From: Planctomycetaceae bacterium
GTDB taxonomy: Bacteria > Planctomycetota > Planctomycetia > Pirellulales > Pirellulaceae
NCBI GenBank assembly: GCA_012965455.1
Contig: DTSG01000355.1
Span: forward strand, 1 to 9,873
Length of the DNA: 9,873 nt
Direction of reading: 5' to 3'
How positions within the stretch are numbered: position 1 is the first letter of the stretch; each line of letters opens with the position of its first letter. This document shows, one piece after another, positions 5,902 to 9,873 of this stretch. The notes under the pieces are model-generated. The model saw nothing but the letters and a program-made list of their open reading frames with translations, was not told the origin of the DNA and did no database searches. A program made the position numbers and the translations under genes.

Positions 5902-7503
5902 ATGAAAAAAGAAATGATAATCAATGTGTCGCAACCCGAGGAATGTCGGGTCGCGGTCATCGAAGATGGACAACTTGAAGAGCTCTATGTTGAACGAGCC
6001 AGTCAAGGCAATTGTGTCGGGAATATTTATAAGGGCAAAGTCGTTAATCTCGAACAGGGTATTCAAGCCGTGTTCGTGGATTTTGGAATCGGTCGAAATG
6101 GATTCTTGCATATTAGTGACGTCGAGCCGCAATACTATCGGCAGGGTGGATTTGATCCGAACAAGCCGATTGATCAGCAAAACGACAAAAAACAAGACAA
6201 GAAAAAACAGGACTCACGGCGTAAGGGCCGTGGACAACAACGCCATTACAACGGTGGTCGCCCGCGAGTGAAACCTCCGATTCAAGACATTTTTAAGAAG
6301 GGTGATGAGGTTTTAGTGCAGGTTATCAAAGAGGGGATTGGTAATAAAGGGCCGACATTATCGACTTATTTAAGCATTCCCGGTCGGTACCTAGTGTTGA
6401 TGCCATCCTTAGGTCGTGTCGGTGTCTCGCGAAAGATCGAAGATGACAAAGCGCGGCGTAAGCTGCGTGACATATTGCTGGATCTTGAGCCCCCTAAGGG
6501 ACTTGGGTTTATCGTCCGCACTGCTGGCCTCGGCAAAAAACGTGGTGATTTAGAACGTGACCTGGCCTACTTGATTCGGCTCTGGAAAGCGATCGTCCGT
6601 CGAGTCGAGAAGACTCAAACGCCGGTGGATATTTACGAAGAGAGTGACATTATCATTCGCACGATGCGTGACACAGTCAATTCAGATATGGATGCGATCT
6701 ATATCGATGAAAAGGATGCTTATAAACGTGCTCGAAATTTCTTGGAAATGATCATGCCCAAATTCGTGGATCGTTTACATTTCTACGACGGCAAACAACC
6801 GATCTTCCACAAATATCAACTCGACCAAGAGATTGCTCGAATATATAAACGTGAAGTTAAGCTGAAGGAAGGTGGTTCCATTGTTATTGATCCGACCGAA
6901 GCACTTGTCGCGATCGATGTTAATAGCGGTAACTTCCGGACGGACAGTAACGCTGAAGTATCCGCTTATAAAATGAACTTGAACGCAGCCAGAGAAATCG
7001 CTCGGCAACTTCGATTACGTGACTTAGGTGGCGTTATTGTTAATGACTTCATTGACATGCGACAGGAAAAGCATCGTCGGGGAGTGGAACGAGCATTACG
7101 TGATGCGATGGACCGAGATCGTGCGCGCACAAAGATCATGCGGACGAGTCCATTTGGCTTGATTGAAATGACTCGACAACGGATTCGCCCAAGTCTCAAA
7201 CGCAGCGTCTATGATGATTGCCCTTGTTGCTCGGGTCGTGGTATCGTGAAAACGGCTGAAAGTATGGCGATCGAAGTTGTCCGTACACTGATGATGGCTA
7301 GCCGTAAGGATGAAATTACGCGAGTTACGGTTCGAGTGCACGAGGGTGTTTCGGCTTACCTAAACAATAAGAAACGTCGTGAAATCATGGCTCTTGAAGA
7401 AGTAGGAGATATGGTTATCCAAGTCCTTAGTATTGAAGGGTTGTTCCCAGAACATTTGGAGTTAGATTGCCGTAATGCTAAGGGTAAACAGGTTAAAGTT
7501 TGA
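5902..7503 (+). CDS. rng: Ribonuclease G/E family endoribonuclease
   Basis: This is the single-strand-specific endonuclease that starts mRNA decay and matures rRNA. The 533-residue product starts MKKEMIINVSQPEECRVAV; an in-frame TTG at 5842 lies inside ptsI, and ATG 5902 gives the family's usual N-terminus. The S1 domain begins near residue 36 (ASQGNCVGNIYKGKV, NGFLHISDV) and is split by a very basic, Q-rich insertion (about 80-125). The catalytic aspartates are D339 (VAIDVNSGNF) and D382 (VNDFIDMRQEK). The zinc-link cysteines are C440 and C443 (CPCCSGRG). Spacings of 43 and 58 residues between these sites equal those of E. coli RNase E D303, D346 and C404. The long C-terminal degradosome scaffold of RNase E is absent, so size is nearer RNase G. 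No Shine-Dalgarno is evident. It sits between ptsI (49 bases) and rplU (193 bases). Confidence 0.94.
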   Translation: MKKEMIINVSQPEECRVAVIEDGQLEELYVERASQGNCVGNIYKGKVVNLEQGIQAVFVDFGIGRNGFLHISDVEPQYYRQGGFDPNKPIDQQNDKKQDKKKQDSRRKGRGQQRHYNGGRPRVKPPIQDIFKKGDEVLVQVIKEGIGNKGPTLSTYLSIPGRYLVLMPSLGRVGVSRKIEDDKARRKLRDILLDLEPPKGLGFIVRTAGLGKKRGDLERDLAYLIRLWKAIVRRVEKTQTPVDIYEESDIIIRTMRDTVNSDMDAIYIDEKDAYKRARNFLEMIMPKFVDRLHFYDGKQPIFHKYQLDQEIARIYKREVKLKEGGSIVIDPTEALVAIDVNSGNFRTDSNAEVSAYKMNLNAAREIARQLRLRDLGGVIVNDFIDMRQEKHRRGVERALRDAMDRDRARTKIMRTSPFGLIEMTRQRIRPSLKRSVYDDCPCCSGRGIVKTAESMAIEVVRTLMMASRKDEITRVTVRVHEGVSAYLNNKKRREIMALEEVGDMVIQVLSIEGLFPEHLELDCRNAKGKQVKV

Positions 7504-7512
7504 TGGGCCGCG

Positions 7513-7529
7513 TTTAGGTTCCGCCTAAA
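7513..7529 (+). repeat. Hairpin after the RNase G/E gene
   Basis: TTTAGG (7513-7518) pairs with CCTAAA (7524-7529) around TTCCG, starting 9 bases after the stop codon. TAAAC at 7531-7535 offers an alternative partner for GTTTA. No T-tract follows. Confidence 0.35.
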
Positions 7530-7552
7530 GTAAACTAGTGAAAAAGAAATTG

Positions 7553-7588
7553 GAATCCGCGGATTAGCCCCTCGACGAAAACGGATTC
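7553..7588 (+). repeat. Inverted repeat in the rplU leader with alternative pairing
   Basis: GAATCCG (7553-7559) pairs with CGGATTC (7582-7588) around a 22-base loop. The loop starts with another copy of CGGATT (7560-7565), making AATCCGCGGATT (7554-7565) a perfect DNA palindrome. Confidence 0.35.
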
Positions 7589-7609
7589 TTGGGATATTTT
7601 TAACGGTTC

Positions 7610-7634
7610 CTCGCAGTTGTGCGAGATAGTTTTT
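7610..7634 (+). terminator. Terminator-like hairpin in the rplU leader
   Basis: CTCGCA (7610-7615) pairs perfectly with TGCGAG (7620-7625) around GTTG. TTTTT follows at 7630-7634, four bases after the stem. This is the most terminator-like element in the plus-strand block. It could end the RNase transcript or act as an attenuator for rplU. Confidence 0.45.
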
Positions 7635-7637
7635 ACC

Positions 7638-7661
7638 GCTGATTTGTTAATGCAAATCAGC
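7638..7661 (+). repeat. Perfect 9-bp hairpin just upstream of rplU
   Basis: GCTGATTTG (7638-7646) pairs perfectly with CAAATCAGC (7653-7661) around TTAATG, ending 35 bases before the rplU ATG. It follows the 7610-7634 hairpin immediately, so the two could form a regulatory leader. Confidence 0.5.
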
Positions 7662-7696
7662 AACAGACACATTTATTTGGATAATAGAGCGTTATT

Positions 7697-8008
7697 ATGT
7701 ACGCAATCATCGCTGACGGTGGCCGTCAATATAAAGTAGAAGAAGGTCAAGAGCTTGAAATTGATCTTCGTGACGTTAATGCTGGTGACGAGATCACATT
7801 TGACCGAGTGCTGACGATTTCTAGCGATGAAGGTGTCAAAGTTGGTCAGCCTGTAGTAGAAGGCGCTTTGGTTACAGCAGAAGTTATCGCTGAAATTAAG
7901 GGTGAAAAAATCTACGTCCAGAAATTCCGTCGTCGTAAAAACTCGAAACGCCGCACTGGCCATCGCCAGCGATACACCAAAGTCCGCGTTTCAAGCATCA
8001 CCGGCTAA
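7697..8008 (+). CDS. rplU: 50S ribosomal protein L21
   Basis: The 103-residue protein is the normal length for bacterial L21, a 23S rRNA-binding component of the large subunit. It starts MYAIIADGGRQYKVEEGQ and ends with the basic family signature KFRRRKNSKRRTGHRQRYT and KVRVSSI, which contacts rRNA. ATG 7697 is preceded by a weak AGAG (7686-7689). It lies 193 bases after the RNase G/E gene, an order common in bacteria (rne/rng-rplU-rpmA). However, no L27 gene (rpmA) follows: the next gene is on the opposite strand 79 bases away. The long hairpin-rich leader suggests control at the RNA level. Identification is firm. Confidence 0.96.
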   Translation: MYAIIADGGRQYKVEEGQELEIDLRDVNAGDEITFDRVLTISSDEGVKVGQPVVEGALVTAEVIAEIKGEKIYVQKFRRRKNSKRRTGHRQRYTKVRVSSITG

Positions 8009-8039
8009 TATATCACGGATGTTGTCAGTTTCTATATTC

Positions 8040-8066
8040 GCGCCCCATTGTGTAAGTTGGTGGCGC
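8040..8066. terminator. Hairpin between convergent genes, possible bidirectional terminator
   Basis: GCGCC (8040-8044) pairs with GGCGC (8062-8066), and CCA (8045-8047) pairs with TGG (8058-8060) with T8061 bulged, giving an 8-bp GC-rich stem. It lies between rplU and the minus-strand gene, where both transcripts should end. There is no clear T-tract on either side. A perfect palindrome CGCTAATTAGCG (8064-8075) overlaps its 3' arm and would compete for pairing. Confidence 0.4.
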
Positions 8067-8087
8067 TAATTAGCGTTCCTTCGCGGT

Positions 8088-8576
8088 TCAGTCTTGTTCC
8101 GCGTGGAGAGCTGCGTGTTGCTGTTCGTCTTGAGGGCGATTGTCGTGTCCTTTACCTACGGTGAATTCAATGTGATCTAAGAACTTCACATTGGCACATT
8201 CATCAATTTCATCCATCTGACAGGCGGCGTGATCGGGAATGAAAAACCGAAAAGGGCCACCCTGGTCAACACTCAAAATAGCACCTTCCAGATGATGTAC
8301 AATCAAGCCTCTGTCACAGACGGCCGCTAGTGGAATGCTGGCATGGAAATCGTCTAACGATCCATGCAGGCCAATATGAGTTGCCTCAGGCGCAGGAACA
8401 CATAACTGCAACAGGCCCTGTAGTTGAACAGCGGCGCCTGTTCGCTTTGGTAATAGGGTCGCAATGTCAGCTACTTGAAATTCAGCATCGATATCTACGG
8501 CTAGTTGTGTAGCAGTCAGCTCCAATTCGGTTTGCACGAGGCCGGATATTCTAAGTGTTTGATTGGAATTGTTCAT
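8088..8576 (-). CDS. Small SUOX-fold (molybdopterin-dependent oxidoreductase-like) protein
   Basis: The 162-residue product resembles the molybdopterin-binding domain of the sulfite oxidase/YedY superfamily. It has LRISGLV (8-14) as the opening strand and VQLQGLL (50-56) where these proteins have GvxLxxLL. Then come LHGSLDDFHASIPLAAV (70-86), LEGAILSVDQGGPFRFFIPD (96-115) matching NGxxLxxxxGGPxRxxxP, and CANVKFLDHIEFT (127-139) matching VKWxxxIxFt. It is shorter than catalytic members and has no signal peptide or membrane segment. No cysteine occurs in residues 1-58, the part where the Mo-ligating Cys of sulfite oxidase or YedY is expected, so oxidoreductase activity is doubtful; C59, C87, C119 and C127 lie elsewhere. 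It follows the LptD-like gene after 113 bases on the same strand. ATG 8576 has no obvious ribosome binding site. Superfamily call by pattern; function unknown. Confidence 0.68.
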   Translation of the reverse strand: MNNSNQTLRISGLVQTELELTATQLAVDIDAEFQVADIATLLPKRTGAAVQLQGLLQLCVPAPEATHIGLHGSLDDFHASIPLAAVCDRGLIVHHLEGAILSVDQGGPFRFFIPDHAACQMDEIDECANVKFLDHIEFTVGKGHDNRPQDEQQHAALHAEQD

Positions 8577-8689
8577 TGGAATTGCATTCTAACGCGTTGG
8601 TTTCAAGTGGACATCTTGATTTTTGTCGACGGTTGGTTCAGCGGAAACAATGGAATACCGTGTTGTGATGCGACAGCTACCAATATTTA

Positions 8690-9873
8690 TTATTCTAACC
8701 CATACGCTCCGGCAGGGGGTGTATGAATACCGGTCAGTCTGGCGATGCGACCGTTGCCCAGGAACCGTGGTTCAATCGTAATGTGGACACCAAAATTATC
8801 ACGGCTCTCATCATAATTAATGCCAGCGCGAACGAGCAAAGATTCGCCGATTCTTACCAAGGACAAGCTTTGACCGATATTACCTGTATCACCGAGGTCG
8901 AATGAAGTGCCAATGATGGCGATCCATTTTTGCGACATTTTGTAACTAGCCGCAGCATTGAATATGTGGCTGGAAATAGGACCGTCGATCATGCGATAAC
9001 CTAGAAACAGGCGTCCGTTTTCTGGGCGACTCAAGACGCCGCCCACACTGACTGTCTTTAACCCACCACCGTAAAAGTCAAAATAGCCGTCGGATAAAAT
9101 GGTAAAGCGATCTCCAACGTGCCAGCGGTAATCGTAGTCAAACATGCCGGTGTGTTGACCTTCGTTATTGTCAGCATCGGGAAACAGTAGTATTTCTGCA
9201 TTGAGAACCATCCAATCCACCACGTGTTGTTTTCCCGCAATCCCACGTTTAGTCTGCCAACGTTGTTCCGTCGCTAAGCGGAATGTCATCGCGTCATCAG
9301 CAATTTCCGTAACGGGTGAAGTGACATTACCTTGCATGTTTGCCCGATAAGCAAACATCCGTTCGTCCCATTTGGTGGCGATGTTTTGCCCTGCGATTCC
9401 GCCAAATGTGTCAAAAAAGAAACGGCGACGGTAATGCTCTTGAGCATCATCGTCTAAGGCATCGTAACGCGGAAATCGATCCATGTTTTCGCTAGCGTCT
9501 GCCCAATAGGCGTCGAGCATCCAATTAACCTTGTGGGCCAATCCACTTACATTGAAGAGTTTACTTTTGATATTCGGGTCAGTTCTCGACATTGGTAGGC
9601 TTGAACGGATGCCGACTTGGCCATAGGTCCGAGTTACACTTTGGTGCGAGATGTCATCGCCCCAATAGGCAGCCTCGCCAAGCAGATAGGGGACCACTTT
9701 AACATTACCCCATTGCATGGGGAAATCAATTTCTTGTCGACTAGCCGCACGGATACCCGAATACTTTTGTTCTTCACCAGCGAGCAGATCAAACTTAGCT
9801 TGTTCTGCGACGTCGAGCGGCGTGGTGGCAGGTTTGAGCTGTCCAAAGCCGACGCTGGTGTGTTCATGCCACA
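8690..9873 (-). CDS. lptD: LptD/OstA-like outer-membrane beta-barrel protein, C-terminal part (start outside window)
   Basis: The frame is open from the right edge to the stop at 8690-8692, giving 393 complete codons. The first in-window ATG (9718) is internal, because clearly coding sequence (GIRAASRQEIDFPMQWGNVK) precedes it. Alternating aromatic and polar stretches are typical of barrel strands: VKVVPYLLGEAAYWGDD, HTGMFDYDYRWHVGDRFT, GYFDFYGGGLKTVSVGG, GRLFLGYRMIDG, FNAAASYKMSQKWIAIIG, FGVHITIEPRFLG. This matches the C-terminal barrel of the LPS-transport protein LptD (OstA/Imp), which inserts lipopolysaccharide into the outer leaflet; FxMQWGxVKVVPYLLGEA is the best-recognised stretch. No cysteine occurs here, unlike the disulfide-bonded E. 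coli LptD, so folding control would differ. Chain does not end in an aromatic residue. Any N-terminal OstA domain would lie beyond the window. The next gene downstream is the SUOX-fold protein. Confidence 0.72.
   Translation of the reverse strand, partial: WHEHTSVGFGQLKPATTPLDVAEQAKFDLLAGEEQKYSGIRAASRQEIDFPMQWGNVKVVPYLLGEAAYWGDDISHQSVTRTYGQVGIRSSLPMSRTDPNIKSKLFNVSGLAHKVNWMLDAYWADASENMDRFPRYDALDDDAQEHYRRRFFFDTFGGIAGQNIATKWDERMFAYRANMQGNVTSPVTEIADDAMTFRLATEQRWQTKRGIAGKQHVVDWMVLNAEILLFPDADNNEGQHTGMFDYDYRWHVGDRFTILSDGYFDFYGGGLKTVSVGGVLSRPENGRLFLGYRMIDGPISSHIFNAAASYKMSQKWIAIIGTSFDLGDTGNIGQSLSLVRIGESLLVRAGINYDESRDNFGVHITIEPRFLGNGRIARLTGIHTPPAGAYGLE

Noticed and set aside
7680..7685. GATAAT as a -10 box directly upstream of rplU
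   Set aside because: No -35 box at the right distance, and the implied start site would be only about 5 bases from the ATG.
9168..9350. Plus-strand frames opposite the LptD-like gene
   Set aside because: They are shadows of the minus-strand barrel protein and show no family resemblance.

Overview
The window looks like chromosomal DNA of a planctomycete, probably Pirellulales-like. This rests on the gene set and order (hpf, ptsN, ptsH, ptsI, an RNase E/G, rplU), a membrane-anchored FecR-like protein ending in a W-rich helical motif of a kind I associate with planctomycete repeat proteins, an LptD-like outer-membrane barrel, weak or absent Shine-Dalgarno sites at several genes, and long intergenic gaps. 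The assignment comes from protein recognition only, with no database search.

Layout. Positions 1-1549 (+) hold a membrane-anchored protein with a FecR-like beta region and a helical C-terminus; its true start may lie before the window. Positions 1550-2081 are a 532-base gap with a candidate promoter, a perfect 12-bp palindrome and a G-rich leader. Then comes a same-strand block: hpf (2082-2429), ptsN (2847-3323), ptsH (3516-3866), ptsI (4110-5852), an RNase G/E gene (5902-7503) and rplU (7697-8008). On the minus strand, convergent with rplU, are a small SUOX-fold (molybdopterin oxidoreductase-like) protein (8088-8576) and, upstream of it, the C-terminal part of an LptD/OstA-like outer-membrane protein that runs off the right edge (8690-9873).

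How the genes fit together. EI (ptsI), HPr (ptsH) and EIIA-Ntr (ptsN) form a complete PEP-driven phosphorelay with every phosphorylatable residue present, but no sugar permease (EIIB/EIIC) is in view. The relay is therefore probably regulatory, like PTS-Ntr. It sits next to a ribosome-hibernation factor on one side and an RNA-decay endonuclease plus a ribosomal protein on the other, so the block joins nutrient/energy sensing to translation and RNA turnover. The usual rplU partner rpmA (L27) is not in the window.

The most notable non-coding feature is that all four long gaps inside the plus-strand block (after hpf, ptsN, ptsH and the RNase gene) hold inverted repeats, with three in a row between ptsH and ptsI and four in the rplU leader. 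These could be terminators, processing sites or regulatory leaders. I found no tRNA, rRNA, CRISPR array, insertion sequence or phage gene, and no convincing previously undescribed system. The best leads are the structured leaders, the Cys-less SUOX-fold protein and the permease-free PTS/RNase neighbourhood.
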